The notes under the pieces were generated by a model. That model was not told where the DNA came from. It made no database searches and saw only the letters and a list, made by a program, of their open reading frames with translations. A stretch of DNA of 40,931 bases, taken from contig JAQYLI010000009.1 in NCBI GenBank assembly GCA_028720105.1, positions 1 through 40,931 of the forward strand, in the 5' to 3' direction. This DNA is from Oscillospiraceae bacterium. GTDB lineage: Bacteria > Bacillota > Clostridia > Oscillospirales > Ruminococcaceae. Below are positions 15,650-25,269 of this stretch, piece after piece (position 1 is the stretch's first letter; each line of letters opens with the position of its first letter). The position numbers were made by a program, and so were the translations under genes.

Positions 15650-18598
15650 ATGTCAAAAATATATTCGCTGGGTCTTGACATCGGTTCGACCACAGTAAAA
15701 ACTGTCATTTTAGAGGACGGAAAGATAATTCACGCAAAATATCAGCGCCACTTCTCCAAGGTTCGTGAAACTGCCGCAGAGCAGGTGGCTGAGATAGGCA
15801 GGGAGTTTCCCGACGCAGAGTTTCACCTTGCCATAACAGGCTCCGCAGGTCTGGGACTTGCAAATGCTGCCGCTCTTCCCTTTGTTCAGGAGGTTCACAG
15901 CGCATTTATATCCGTTAAAAAGGACTACCCCGACGCAGACTGCGTTATCGAGCTTGGCGGTGAGGACGCCAAGATAATCTTCCTCACAGGTGGCACCGAA
16001 CAGCGTATGAACGGCTCCTGCGCAGGCGGTACGGGTGCATTTATCGACCAGATGGCGACTCTCCTCGGCATTACCGTTGACGAGATGGACGAGCTTTCTT
16101 CCAAAGCGGAGAAGCTTTATCCCATTGCTTCACGCTGCGGAGTTTTCGCAAAGTCGGACATTCAGCCCCTTTTAAATCAGGGCGCAAGACGTGAGGATAT
16201 TGCCGCTTCAATTTTCCAGTCTGTAGTTGACCAGACCGTTTCGGGTCTTGCGCAGGGAAGGGAGATAAAGGGAAAGGTGCTTTTCCTGGGAGGACCTCTC
16301 ACATTCATCAAGGGACTTCGCAAGGCATTTGTGAACACCCTTCAGCTTTCCCCCGAGAACGCTGTGTTCCCCGAGAATGCACAGTGCTTTATGGCATACG
16401 GCAGCGCACTTTATGCTGCAGAGTCGGAAGAGGAAGTTTTCACTGCAGCAGAGATAGTGGAGAAAATGAGAGCCGCAAAGGTGAATGACGACATCATCAC
16501 AGGCAGACGGCTTTTTGAAAATCAGGCGCAGTATGACGAATTTGTTGCCCGTCACGGCAGGCACGACCTCCCCACCGAGGACATAAACACCTATGAGGGC
16601 GAGGCATACCTGGGCATTGACGCAGGCTCCACCACCACAAAGCTTGTGCTTATTACTCCCGACGGAAAGCTGCTTTATCACCACTATGTTTCAAACAAGG
16701 GTCAGCCTCTTAATGTAATAACCTCTCAGCTGGGTGAGATCTACCGCACTATCGGTGACAGGATAGCTATCCGCGCCTCGGCGGTAACTGGCTACGGCGA
16801 GGATCTTATCAAGGCGGGCGTGGGCGTTGATTACGGTCTTGTTGAGACTGTTGCCCATTACAAGGCGGCTTCATATTTCTGCCCCGATGTTGATTTCATC
16901 ATCGACATAGGCGGTCAGGACATCAAGTGCTTCAAGATAAAAAATCACGCAATCGACAGCATTATGCTGAACGAAGCCTGCTCCTCGGGCTGCGGCTCAT
17001 TTATCCAGACCTTTGCTCAGGCTATGGGCTATGACATTGCCGAGTTTGCAAGGCTGGGACTTTTTGCTGAGCGTCCCGTTGACCTGGGTTCACGCTGCAC
17101 CGTATTTATGAACAGCTCGGTAAAGCAGGCTCAGAAGGACGGCGCTTCGGTGGAGGATATTTCCGCAGGTCTGTCCTCGTCTATCATCAAGAATGCAATT
17201 TACAAGGTAATACGTGCAAATTCAGCCGATGAGCTTGGAAAGAATATCGTTGTTCAGGGCGGCACATTCCTTAATGACGCGGTTCTCAGAGCCTTTGAGC
17301 AGGAAATCGGCAGAGACGTTGTAAGACCTGCCATTGCGGGACTTATGGGCGCATTCGGTGCGGCTCTGTATGCAAAGGAAACTGCCGCTGCCGAAAACAA
17401 GCTGGGCTCCGACCTTATTTCTCCCGAAAAGCTTGCGGAGTTCTCCTTCAAGTCCCGACAGATGAACTGCGGCGGCTGTACCGCAAAATGCTCTCTTACA
17501 ATGATAACCTTCTCCGACGGTCACAAGTTTATCAGCGGCAACCGCTGTGAAAAGGGTGCGGGAATTACCAAGAAGGAAGCGGCTCCCTGTCTTTATGAGT
17601 ACAAATATCAGCTTATCCGAAGCCTTGCGGACAAGGGCGCTCCCGAAAAGCCCATTGCGACCATAGGCATTCCCCTTGTTCTCGGCTATTACGATCAGCT
17701 TGCCTTCTGGACTGCATTTTTCCACAGGCTGGGCTTTAAGACGGAGCTTTCCGCAGAGAGTACAAGAGACCTTTATTTCAAGGGTCAGCACACAATTCCC
17801 TCGGACACCGTATGCTATCCCGCAAAGCTTGCTCACGGTCATATCGTTGATCTGCTTGAGAAAAAGGTGGACGTTATTTTCTACCCCTGCGAGACCTACA
17901 ACATTGACGAGGGACATTCGGACAACAATTACAACTGTCCCGTTGTGGCATATTATCCCGAGCTTTTAAAGGCGAATATTCCCGAGCTTAACGAGGACAA
18001 TTTCCTTTATCCCTATATGGACGTTAACCTTGAGAAGCACATCGTTCAGACGGTATGCAAGGTTTTCGGAAAGTATAACCTTAACAAAAAGGACGTTAAG
18101 GAAGCCTGGAAGCTGGGTATGGACTCCCTCAAGGAATATCACGAGGCTGTTGTTGCAAAGGGCGCGGAGATAATCGCAGAGGCGAGAAAGAAGAATATGC
18201 CCATAATCGTTCTCAGCGGCAGACCCTATCACGTTGACCCCGAGATAAATCACGGCATACATAAGCTTATCACCTCTTTGGGAATGGCTGTTGTCACCGA
18301 GGACGCTGTGTGTCACCTGGCAGAGACTCCCGTGCTTCACGTTCTCAATCAGTGGACATACCATTCAAGGCTCTACCGTGCGGCACAGTATGTGACCACC
18401 CAGCCCGATATGCAGCTTGTACAGCTTGTGTCCTTCGGCTGCGGCATTGACGCTGTTACCACCGACGAGGTGCGTTCCATTCTCGAGCCAAAGGGCAAGT
18501 TCTACACTCAGCTTAAAATTGACGAGATAAGCAATCTTGGTGCTGTGAAAATTCGTCTCAGAAGTCTTGAGGCTGCTATTAAGGCTTCGAGAAGTTAA
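15650..18598 (+). CDS. 2-hydroxyacyl-CoA dehydratase activase-type ATPase, short form
   Basis: 982 residues with two tandem BadF/BcrA-type ASKHA ATPase modules. The first has LGLDIGSTTVKTVILEDGK at residue 7, GSCAGGTGAFIDQMA near 123 and SRCGVFAKSDIQPLLNQGA. The second has YLGIDAGSTTTKLVLITPDG near 323, EACSSGCGSFIQTFAQ near 443 and GSRCTVFMNSSVKQAQKDG. Then come a cysteine cluster (NCGGCTAKC ... NRCEKGAG near 605) and a DUF2229-like region. The Cys in each module could bind a bridging 4Fe-4S cluster, as in HgdC. Relatives I recall are about 1,400 residues; here the protein ends cleanly at a terminator without the last roughly 400 residues. Substrate unknown. Confidence 0.85.
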   Translation: MSKIYSLGLDIGSTTVKTVILEDGKIIHAKYQRHFSKVRETAAEQVAEIGREFPDAEFHLAITGSAGLGLANAAALPFVQEVHSAFISVKKDYPDADCVIELGGEDAKIIFLTGGTEQRMNGSCAGGTGAFIDQMATLLGITVDEMDELSSKAEKLYPIASRCGVFAKSDIQPLLNQGARREDIAASIFQSVVDQTVSGLAQGREIKGKVLFLGGPLTFIKGLRKAFVNTLQLSPENAVFPENAQCFMAYGSALYAAESEEEVFTAAEIVEKMRAAKVNDDIITGRRLFENQAQYDEFVARHGRHDLPTEDINTYEGEAYLGIDAGSTTTKLVLITPDGKLLYHHYVSNKGQPLNVITSQLGEIYRTIGDRIAIRASAVTGYGEDLIKAGVGVDYGLVETVAHYKAASYFCPDVDFIIDIGGQDIKCFKIKNHAIDSIMLNEACSSGCGSFIQTFAQAMGYDIAEFARLGLFAERPVDLGSRCTVFMNSSVKQAQKDGASVEDISAGLSSSIIKNAIYKVIRANSADELGKNIVVQGGTFLNDAVLRAFEQEIGRDVVRPAIAGLMGAFGAALYAKETAAAENKLGSDLISPEKLAEFSFKSRQMNCGGCTAKCSLTMITFSDGHKFISGNRCEKGAGITKKEAAPCLYEYKYQLIRSLADKGAPEKPIATIGIPLVLGYYDQLAFWTAFFHRLGFKTELSAESTRDLYFKGQHTIPSDTVCYPAKLAHGHIVDLLEKKVDVIFYPCETYNIDEGHSDNNYNCPVVAYYPELLKANIPELNEDNFLYPYMDVNLEKHIVQTVCKVFGKYNLNKKDVKEAWKLGMDSLKEYHEAVVAKGAEIIAEARKKNMPIIVLSGRPYHVDPEINHGIHKLITSLGMAVVTEDAVCHLAETPVLHVLNQWTYHSRLYRAAQYVTTQPDMQLVQLVSFGCGIDAVTTDEVRSILEPKGKFYTQLKIDEISNLGAVKIRLRSLEAAIKASRS

Positions 18599-18615
18599 GG
18601 AAATATAGAATTAAA

Positions 18616-18658
18616 GCCGCTCCCGACGTGTGATGTGTCGGGAGCGGCTTTGTGTTTG
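18616..18658 (+). terminator. Intrinsic terminator of the aroK/activase unit
   Basis: A perfect 12-bp GC-rich stem (GCCGCTCCCGAC / GTCGGGAGCGGC) with a 9-nt loop, followed by TTTGTGTTTG. Confidence 0.85.
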
Positions 18659-18659
18659 C

Positions 18660-18803
18660 GGGGGACGACTTGTGACGGCGGGGGACGCCCCGCGGCGAGG
18701 TCGCGCTATTTGTTTGCGTGGGAGGTCAGTTTTGTCTCCGCGCCGATAGGTAAATATCTGCCCGATAAATGGGAATTTGGCGGGTCGTCACCCGCCAAAT
18801 TCC
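18660..18803 (+). repeat. Intergenic repeat with GCGGGTCGTCACCCGC hairpin
   Basis: This part of the 413-bp gap contains GGGGACGCCCCGCGGCGAGG (18682 region), GCCCGATAAATGGGAAT (also seen, inverted and with one change, near 27570) and a perfect 14-bp hairpin with a CGTC loop at 18772-18803. The motifs tie it to the repeats at 27453 and 38650. The remainder to 18936 is AT-rich with no gene seen. Confidence 0.6.
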
Positions 18804-18936
18804 GATTTTCCTACTATTTCCCTCCCGCTCCCAAAGCCAATTATAGCACAAACATTCCCAAATGTCAATCCCTTTTTCAGAAACTTTGTTTCATTGTACA
18901 AAAACATAAGTTTTATTTTATGCAAAATAATAACTA

Positions 18937-18965
18937 TTGACTAATTCCCCGAATAGAGGTAAAAT
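18937..18965 (+). promoter_or_regulatory. Promoter for the oligopeptidase gene
   Basis: TTGACT at 18937-18942, a 17-bp spacer and TAAAAT at 18960-18965. Confidence 0.7.
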
Positions 18966-19011
18966 ATATAATATATGAAACAAAAATCAGCAGGAAAAGG
19001 AGCAAGCGAAT

Positions 19012-20703
19012 ATGAAATTTTCCGAAATGAACTACACCCGCCCCGATATGGAGGAGCTGAAAGCCGCCGCCGAAAAAGCCGCAATGGGCATTGCAAATGC
19101 CCGCACAGCCGAAGAAGCAGCCGAAGCCTACCTTGCATGGGATAAAACAGGCGGCAGCTATAACACAATGTACAGCCTCTGCTATATCCGCCACACCATC
19201 AATACCGAGGACAAATTCTACAGCGACGAAAACGAGTTTTTCGACAATTCAAACCCCACCTTCACCGAGTACGGTCAGTCCGTGGCAAAAGCACTTGCCG
19301 AAAGCAAATTCCGCCCCGAACTTGAAAAAAGGTTCGGCAGAGTGATGTTCATAAATACCGACATATTCCTCAAAAGCTTCTCCCCCGAAATAATTCCCGA
19401 AATGCAGGAGGACAATAAGCTCACCACCGAGTACGAAAAGCTCATCGCCTCCGCACAGATAGATTTTGACGGCAAAAAGCTGACCCTCTCCCAGCTCACC
19501 CCCTACAAACAGTCTCCCGATGACCATATCCGTCATAAAGCCTGGACAGCCGAAAGCGGCTTCTACAAGGAGCACGAAGCCCAGCTTGACCGCATATACG
19601 ATGACCTTGTGCGTGTCCGGAATGCCGAAGCCGTAAAAATGGGCTTTGAGAATTATGTACCTCTCGGCTATCTGAATATGTGCCGCAACAGCTATACCGC
19701 CGAAGATGTGTCCAAATTCAGAGAAGCAGTTGTCAAATATATGGTTCCCGCCGCCGATAAACTCTACAGAGAGCAGGCAGAGCGCCTTGGAGTAAAATAT
19801 CCTCTTAAATATTCCGACACCCCCGTTGCCTACCGTGACGGCAACGCCGTACCCAAAGGCACTCCCGAGGATATCCTTGAAGCAGGCAGACACTTTTACC
19901 ATAACCTCTCCCCCCTCACCGCCGAGTTTTTCGACTTTATGATGGATAACGAGCTTATGGACGTGCTCAGCCGCAAGGGCAAGGCAGCCGGCGGCTACTG
20001 CACCGAGCTTACCGATTTCGAATCCCCATTTATTTTCGCCAATTTCAACGGCACCCAGGGAGATGTGGAGGTCATCACCCACGAAGCAGGCCACGCCTTT
20101 GCCGCATATGTGAACCGCCACAAACGCCCCACCGACAACCAGCTCCCCACCCTTGAAAGCTGCGAGATACATTCAATGACAATGGAATTTTTCGGCTGGG
20201 CAAGCGCCGAGGACTTTTTCGGCGAGGGCGCGCAAAAATTCTGCCGCAAGCACCTGGAAGATGCCATAAAATTCATTCCCTACGGCACAATGGTAGACCA
20301 TTTCCAGCACATCGTCTACGAAAACCCGAAAATGTCCCCCGAGGAGCGCATAGCCGAATGGAAAAAGCTGACAGCAATATATATGCCCTGGATAGACCTT
20401 GACGGCAGCCCCTTCTACGGTGAGGGCAGAGCGTGGCAGAGACAGACTCACATCTATGAACGTCCCTTCTATTACATTGATTACTGCCTTGCCCAGACCG
20501 TTGCCCTCCAGTTCTGGACGATAATGCAGAAGGACAGAAACAACGCCTTTGAGCGTTATATGAAGCTTGTCCGTCTTGGGGGCGAGGAAACCTTTGACGG
20601 ACTTGTAGCCGCCGCAGGACTTGACACACCTTTCGGAGACAAGGCTCTTAAAACCGTTGCCGAAGCGGCGCAGAACTGGCTTGACAGCAATCCCATAAAA
20701 TAA
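19012..20703 (+). CDS. M3-family oligoendopeptidase (PepF-like)
   Basis: A cytosolic zinc metallopeptidase of 563 residues that should cut short peptides. The zinc motif HEAGH starts at H357 in VEVITHEAGHAFAAYVNRH, with the third ligand expected in SCEIHSMTMEFF about 25 residues on. Further family features are the YIDYCLAQTVALQFW segment near 485 and DLDGSPFYGEGRAWQR. The ATG at 19012 follows AAAAGGAGCAAGCGAAT. It is a single-gene unit with its own promoter; no strong terminator was seen before the next promoter at 20754. Confidence 0.93.
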   Translation: MKFSEMNYTRPDMEELKAAAEKAAMGIANARTAEEAAEAYLAWDKTGGSYNTMYSLCYIRHTINTEDKFYSDENEFFDNSNPTFTEYGQSVAKALAESKFRPELEKRFGRVMFINTDIFLKSFSPEIIPEMQEDNKLTTEYEKLIASAQIDFDGKKLTLSQLTPYKQSPDDHIRHKAWTAESGFYKEHEAQLDRIYDDLVRVRNAEAVKMGFENYVPLGYLNMCRNSYTAEDVSKFREAVVKYMVPAADKLYREQAERLGVKYPLKYSDTPVAYRDGNAVPKGTPEDILEAGRHFYHNLSPLTAEFFDFMMDNELMDVLSRKGKAAGGYCTELTDFESPFIFANFNGTQGDVEVITHEAGHAFAAYVNRHKRPTDNQLPTLESCEIHSMTMEFFGWASAEDFFGEGAQKFCRKHLEDAIKFIPYGTMVDHFQHIVYENPKMSPEERIAEWKKLTAIYMPWIDLDGSPFYGEGRAWQRQTHIYERPFYYIDYCLAQTVALQFWTIMQKDRNNAFERYMKLVRLGGEETFDGLVAAAGLDTPFGDKALKTVAEAAQNWLDSNPIK

Positions 20704-20753
20704 AGCTATTTCTCTATCTCAATAATATTATATCGAAAATCAATAAAAATCTC

Positions 20754-20782
20754 TTGACATTTGATAATAGATGTGATATTAT
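20754..20782 (+). promoter_or_regulatory. Promoter for the 20805-25185 unit
   Basis: TTGACA at 20754-20759, a 17-bp spacer and TATTAT at 20777-20782. Confidence 0.8.
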
Positions 20783-20804
20783 AGAGAAAAAGGAGGAATG
20801 ACCT

Positions 20805-21992
20805 GTGGATATTTTTGAAAGCTTGCTTGAAGCATTAAATCAGCTGCTTGGGATAATCATCGCTTTTGCGGTATTGTTTATCTGCTTCATTTTCCCCATA
20901 ATATTAACGGTGAAAAACATTATTCACCTTGTAAAGAAAGATGTGCTCGAAAAGAAAAAGCAGAAATGTACTGTCATCACAATGATAACGGGCATTCTGC
21001 TCAGCGCATTTGATATCGCTTTAATAAGCAGCTATAAGTGGGACGAACCTGTGGTAATAAATGAGCCGAGTGAACTCACCCGGCTCCACGAACCCTTTTC
21101 CTCCGACTATGCTCTGTCCCTGTTCCTGTTTGCCCTTGCGGCGGTGGTGTGCCTTGTTATACTGAGCCGCGGAAAGATCCTGCCGCCCCTCGCCGCCGCA
21201 ATGTGCGTAAGCGGGGTGTACGGGGGAATAATTCTCAGCCTGTTTTTTATTTCCCAGCTTTCGGTAAATCTGCTGGATTTTGACGATGTTTATTTTCTTG
21301 CAATACCCTATCTGATTTTATTCTGCGTAAACTACATCATCATAGCGGCAAGGGTCATAAGGGAAACAATACTTCTCTACACCGCCCATTTTCGCGAAAA
21401 TGACATTGAGCCGAAAAATGCCATTGACAAACATCTTAGGAAAATACTGGAAAAGTTCGCAGGCTGGATATGGTTCCCCATACTCGGCATAATACCCATA
21501 ACGGGGCTGCTAATGATAATCTGCATACTTTTCGGACAGGGTCCCTTCGGAATCATCAAAGCCTTTACCGAGACCTCCGACTGGGCATATTCAACAATGA
21601 TATCGCCGCCCCCCGTTGAATACGAGGGACACTACCTCTGCACCGTTGCGGTAAACGGTCACGAAAAAGTTGTAAAGCCCACCCGTCTGGGAATACGCCA
21701 CGGAGTAAAGATCGGCGTTAATCGACAGCTCTGCGTAGCAAACGCCTTCGAGCAGCTTATCGAGGACAAAGCCCCCCGTTTTCATAAATGGGTGCGGCAC
21801 GTTTACGACAAATACGGCTATCCCCTTTCAAAGCATATCACCACAAAGCTTCGTGCCGACCTTGTATATATCGCAATGAAGCCCCTTGAGTGGCTTTTCC
21901 TCCTGACCTTGTACCTTTTAGACCGTGACCCCGAGAGCCGCATAGCGGTTCAGTACACAGGCAGACACATACGAGAATTTATGAATATATGA
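20805..21992 (+). CDS. Multi-pass membrane protein with conserved C-terminal domain (DUF6688-like)
   Basis: 395 residues. Membrane helices are predicted near residues 10-36, 56-76, 103-123, 126-150, 160-186 and 218-246. A soluble C-terminal domain follows, containing HYLCTVAVNGHEKVVKPTRL, IGVNRQLCVANAFEQLIEDK and RFHKWVRHVYDKYGYPLSK. That C-terminal pattern recalls DUF6688, from memory and unverified. The GTG start at 20805 has AGGAGG 8 nt upstream. First gene of a four-gene unit; function unknown. Confidence 0.75.
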   Translation: MDIFESLLEALNQLLGIIIAFAVLFICFIFPIILTVKNIIHLVKKDVLEKKKQKCTVITMITGILLSAFDIALISSYKWDEPVVINEPSELTRLHEPFSSDYALSLFLFALAAVVCLVILSRGKILPPLAAAMCVSGVYGGIILSLFFISQLSVNLLDFDDVYFLAIPYLILFCVNYIIIAARVIRETILLYTAHFRENDIEPKNAIDKHLRKILEKFAGWIWFPILGIIPITGLLMIICILFGQGPFGIIKAFTETSDWAYSTMISPPPVEYEGHYLCTVAVNGHEKVVKPTRLGIRHGVKIGVNRQLCVANAFEQLIEDKAPRFHKWVRHVYDKYGYPLSKHITTKLRADLVYIAMKPLEWLFLLTLYLLDRDPESRIAVQYTGRHIREFMNI

Positions 21993-22004
21993 AAGGATAA
22001 TTAT

Positions 22005-23393
22005 ATGATAAACGAACTTTCCAAAAAAGCCTCCGAATACACAGACAGCGCAGTAAAGCTTCTCACCGAACTCATAAGCTTTAAAAGCGTAATGGGGGAG
22101 CCCCGAGAAAATATGCCCTACGGCAAGGAATGTGCCGAATGCCTTGCATTTGCGGCAAAGACCCTTTCGGACGATGGCTTCAAGGTGAGAAATTTCGACA
22201 ACCATGCCATAACCGCCGATTTCGGGGAGGGTGAAGCGGAGCTTGGCATTTTGTGTCACCTTGACGTTGTCCCCACCGAGGGACATGAGTGGCACTCCGA
22301 CCCCTTTAAAGCGGAAGTGCGTGAGGGCAGAGTTTACGGCAGGGGAGCCATAGACGACAAGGGTCCTGCCGCCGCCGTAATCACCGCAATGCGAATGATA
22401 CGTGACAGCGGTATAAAGCTGCGTAAAAATTTCCGTCTTATTCTTGGCAGCAACGAGGAAAACGGCTCTGCGGATATGGAATATTATACCAAAAAGGAAA
22501 AATTCCCCCCAATGCTTTTTACCCCCGACGGCAGCTTTCCCGTAATAAACATCGAAAAGGGAATGATACGCCTTGGGATAACAGGCAGCTACACCTCGGG
22601 AAATAAATCACTCCTGTCACTTAAAGGCGGCAGCGTTGCAAATGCGGTTCCCGAAAGAGCGGAAGCGGTCATATCGGGCTTTGGATTTGAAGATATCCGA
22701 AAGCTTTGCAGCGAGAATCAGTCCGAGGGAGTTATATTCTCCGTAGAAAATCAAGAAAATAATACTATTTGTATAAAAACAAAGGGCAAAGGCGCCCACG
22801 CCTCCACTCCCGAACAGGGATATAACGCCCTTACCGCCCTTATCACCCTGCTTTCAAAGCTTCCCTTTGACGGTGACATCTCCGACAAACTCACAGCTAT
22901 GTCACAGCTTTATCCCTACGGTGACAGCGCAGGAAAGGGCATAGGAGTAAGCTGCTCCGACGAGCTTTCGGGCGAACTCACCCTTGTTCTCAGCCTTGCG
23001 GACTGTCACGATGGAGAACTCTCCTTTATGACCGACTGCCGCTTCCCCGTATGCAGGCGCAGTACGGACATTATCCCCGTAATGACAGAAAAGCTTACAC
23101 AGGCAGGACTTTCGGCAGCTGCTTCACTTGTCAGCGAGCCCCACCACGCCGATGAAAACAGCGAAATGATAAAGACGCTCCTCTCCGTTTACGAGGACTG
23201 CACAGGCAAAAAGGGAAAATGCATAGCCATCGGCGGCGGCACCTATGTCCACGACACGGAAAACGGCGTTGCATTCGGCGCCGAGTGGAGCGACGAGAAC
23301 AATATGCACGGTGCCGATGAATTCATTGGCATAGACGAGCTGACGAAGGATATTGAAATATACTGCGAAGCCATTCTGCGGCTTTGTATGTGA
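22005..23393 (+). CDS. M20-family dipeptidase (PepV/Sapep-like)
   Basis: A metal-dependent peptidase of 462 residues, probably cytosolic, acting on dipeptides. Metal and catalytic motifs are LCHLDVVPTEGHEWHSDPF near residue 85, GRGAIDDKGPAAA near 113 and GSNEENGSADMEYY near 150. The lid-domain motif TKGKGAHASTPEQGYNAL is near 260, and GGTYVHDTENGVAFGAEW near 410 carries the last ligand region. The ATG at 22005 follows GAAAGGATAATTAT, 12 bp after the membrane protein gene. Confidence 0.92.
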   Translation: MINELSKKASEYTDSAVKLLTELISFKSVMGEPRENMPYGKECAECLAFAAKTLSDDGFKVRNFDNHAITADFGEGEAELGILCHLDVVPTEGHEWHSDPFKAEVREGRVYGRGAIDDKGPAAAVITAMRMIRDSGIKLRKNFRLILGSNEENGSADMEYYTKKEKFPPMLFTPDGSFPVINIEKGMIRLGITGSYTSGNKSLLSLKGGSVANAVPERAEAVISGFGFEDIRKLCSENQSEGVIFSVENQENNTICIKTKGKGAHASTPEQGYNALTALITLLSKLPFDGDISDKLTAMSQLYPYGDSAGKGIGVSCSDELSGELTLVLSLADCHDGELSFMTDCRFPVCRRSTDIIPVMTEKLTQAGLSAAASLVSEPHHADENSEMIKTLLSVYEDCTGKKGKCIAIGGGTYVHDTENGVAFGAEWSDENNMHGADEFIGIDELTKDIEIYCEAILRLCM

Positions 23394-23408
23394 AAGAGAG
23401 GTTAAACA

Positions 23409-23822
23409 ATGGGTTCATCAGCCTCAAAATATTTTGAGATACCCAAATTTTTCGTGTTCGGAGAAAAGGGTATATTTACAGGCAGCGCTGCCGAAAAGGA
23501 TATGAACTACAAGGTAGTGCCCAACTGCCCCAAGGAGGGGGACAAGACCCTGAGAGCATATCTGTGGTCGGGCAGGAACTGCATTGACAAGTCGGAAAAT
23601 GTGGAAATGCGGGAATTTCCCCTTTCCGAAGAGGGACACGCCGAAATGCTTAAATGGCTTGAGGAGGAATATCTCAGCCGTGAGACCGTCCCCACCTACA
23701 TTGACAAGCAGAGAGCCTACAAGGAGCTTGTCTGCGAGGAATATCTCGACCTTGAGGATTATCTTAATAACCCCGAGAGGATAAAGGAGAGGGTGAAAAG
23801 AGAAGAGAATGAAAAAAAGTGA
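23409..23822 (+). CDS. Acidic protein of unknown function
   Basis: 137 residues, soluble and charged, with a Glu/Lys-rich C-terminal helix. No family recognised. The ATG is 15 bp after the dipeptidase stop with GAGAGG upstream, and its end overlaps the next gene by 14 bp, implying coupled translation of the two unknown proteins. Confidence 0.7.
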   Translation: MGSSASKYFEIPKFFVFGEKGIFTGSAAEKDMNYKVVPNCPKEGDKTLRAYLWSGRNCIDKSENVEMREFPLSEEGHAEMLKWLEEEYLSRETVPTYIDKQRAYKELVCEEYLDLEDYLNNPERIKERVKREENEKK

Positions 23823-25185
23823 CTTCAGACAGCTTTTAGGAAGCGGCTACGGCAGTGCGCTTATTTTTCTGAAAAAATGTGACGACCCAATGGAATATGC
23901 CCGTCAGATAGAATACTGCTGCACCCACAACACCTGCTTTGATATGCAGTGCGAGGGCGACAGGGCGGATTATCTTTTCGAGGCAATTTGTCTTACGGGG
24001 CAGGAGTCCCATTTTCTGGAAAGCATAATGCGCCGCCTTGAAAATGAGCGGAATTTAGACGACTGGGAATGTCAGCAGATGATATCCATTCTTGTGCTGT
24101 ACCGGAGAAAGGGATATTCCGGGGCGGCAGAGTTTCTTGACCGCCTTTTTGAAAGAAAGCTGAAAGAGCTTTCAACCGGAAAGATGCACCCTGACCGCTG
24201 CCGCAGAGACGGCTTTGAAAATCTCTGTACCGTCCTGTCCGATGAGGACGAAAGCTATTTCATGAGAACGGTGAAAAACGTAGGAAAATATCTGACGGAG
24301 TATCCAAATTCGGATATGTTCAGCCTTGATTATTTTTATATGCGTTTTCTGCGTGACAAAGGTAAAGAGTATTCACGAAAGCTTCTGAAAGATGTCCCGA
24401 GGGAATATGTGAAAGCCTTTGATAATGCATTTTATGACCCCGAGCATTTTCTTTTCAGACGATACCCCAAAAACAAGCCCGAAAAGCGCCCCCGTCCCAG
24501 CTTTGACCGCCTTATGGAATGTCTTAACGGAGACGAGGATATAGGAAAAAAGCAGCTGACAACAAGGCTCTTTGCCAAATCCGCCGATGAAGCTGATCTG
24601 AAAAGGCTTGCAGAGCTTATGCTGTCCGAGAAGGACGGAGAAAAGCAGCTTATTATGCTTGGAGCCTTTATTTTCAGACCCTTTCCCCTTGACAGCGGCA
24701 AGCTTTTCAGTATGTATGACAGCGGCAGCGAGGAGCTTCGTGAGAAGCTTTTCTATGTAATGTGCAAAATTTCCGATAATGAGGAGCTTGTTAAAAAATA
24801 TGCGGCGAAGGAGCTTTCAAAGCTCCCCGATAATGCAGACTCGGAGCTTATGGCTGCGGCTCTGGACGCATACGTTTCAAAGGCAAAGGGAGAAGATGTA
24901 AAATATCTGCTGTCCGTTCTTGAAAACGCGGTTTTTGACGAAGGTCAGCTTCATATGCTTTACAGAGATATAGAAAAGGCTTTCAGACGCTATCCCACAC
25001 GAAGGGCAAAGGAAATACTTGCGTACATATATTCCCGAATGAGCTGCACCTTTTGCAGGTATTATGTTATAAAAGCAATGTCAAAGTGCCGCTGTCTTTC
25101 GGATAAAATACTTGATGAAGCCTGCTATGACGCCAATCCCGATACAAGGGCATATGCCGAAAAGCTTTTAGCAAGACGCAAATAA
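23809..25185 (+). CDS. Helical-repeat-like protein of unknown function
   Basis: 458 residues. It is Cys-rich near the N-terminus (EYCCTHNTCFDMQC at about 31-44) and helical throughout. The C-terminal region has a degenerate HEAT-like pattern, for example LDEACYDANPDTRAYAEKLL. No catalytic motif is seen. Overlap with the preceding gene suggests a shared function. Last gene of the unit, followed by a strong terminator. Confidence 0.68.
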   Translation: MKKSDFRQLLGSGYGSALIFLKKCDDPMEYARQIEYCCTHNTCFDMQCEGDRADYLFEAICLTGQESHFLESIMRRLENERNLDDWECQQMISILVLYRRKGYSGAAEFLDRLFERKLKELSTGKMHPDRCRRDGFENLCTVLSDEDESYFMRTVKNVGKYLTEYPNSDMFSLDYFYMRFLRDKGKEYSRKLLKDVPREYVKAFDNAFYDPEHFLFRRYPKNKPEKRPRPSFDRLMECLNGDEDIGKKQLTTRLFAKSADEADLKRLAELMLSEKDGEKQLIMLGAFIFRPFPLDSGKLFSMYDSGSEELREKLFYVMCKISDNEELVKKYAAKELSKLPDNADSELMAAALDAYVSKAKGEDVKYLLSVLENAVFDEGQLHMLYRDIEKAFRRYPTRRAKEILAYIYSRMSCTFCRYYVIKAMSKCRCLSDKILDEACYDANPDTRAYAEKLLARRK

Positions 25186-25189
25186 AACA

Positions 25190-25236
25190 CCGCCGCCCGA
25201 GGATATATCTCTTTCCTCGGGCGGCGGCATATTTTT
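25190..25236. terminator. Bidirectional terminator between convergent genes
   Basis: A 14-bp GC-rich stem (CCGCCGCCCGAGGA with its complement) has ATATTTTT on one side and TGTTTTATTT on the other strand, serving both the 23809 and 25270 genes. Confidence 0.85.
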
Positions 25237-25269
25237 CCGTTTTGTATCTTTCTTTTGTTCAGCACAAGC

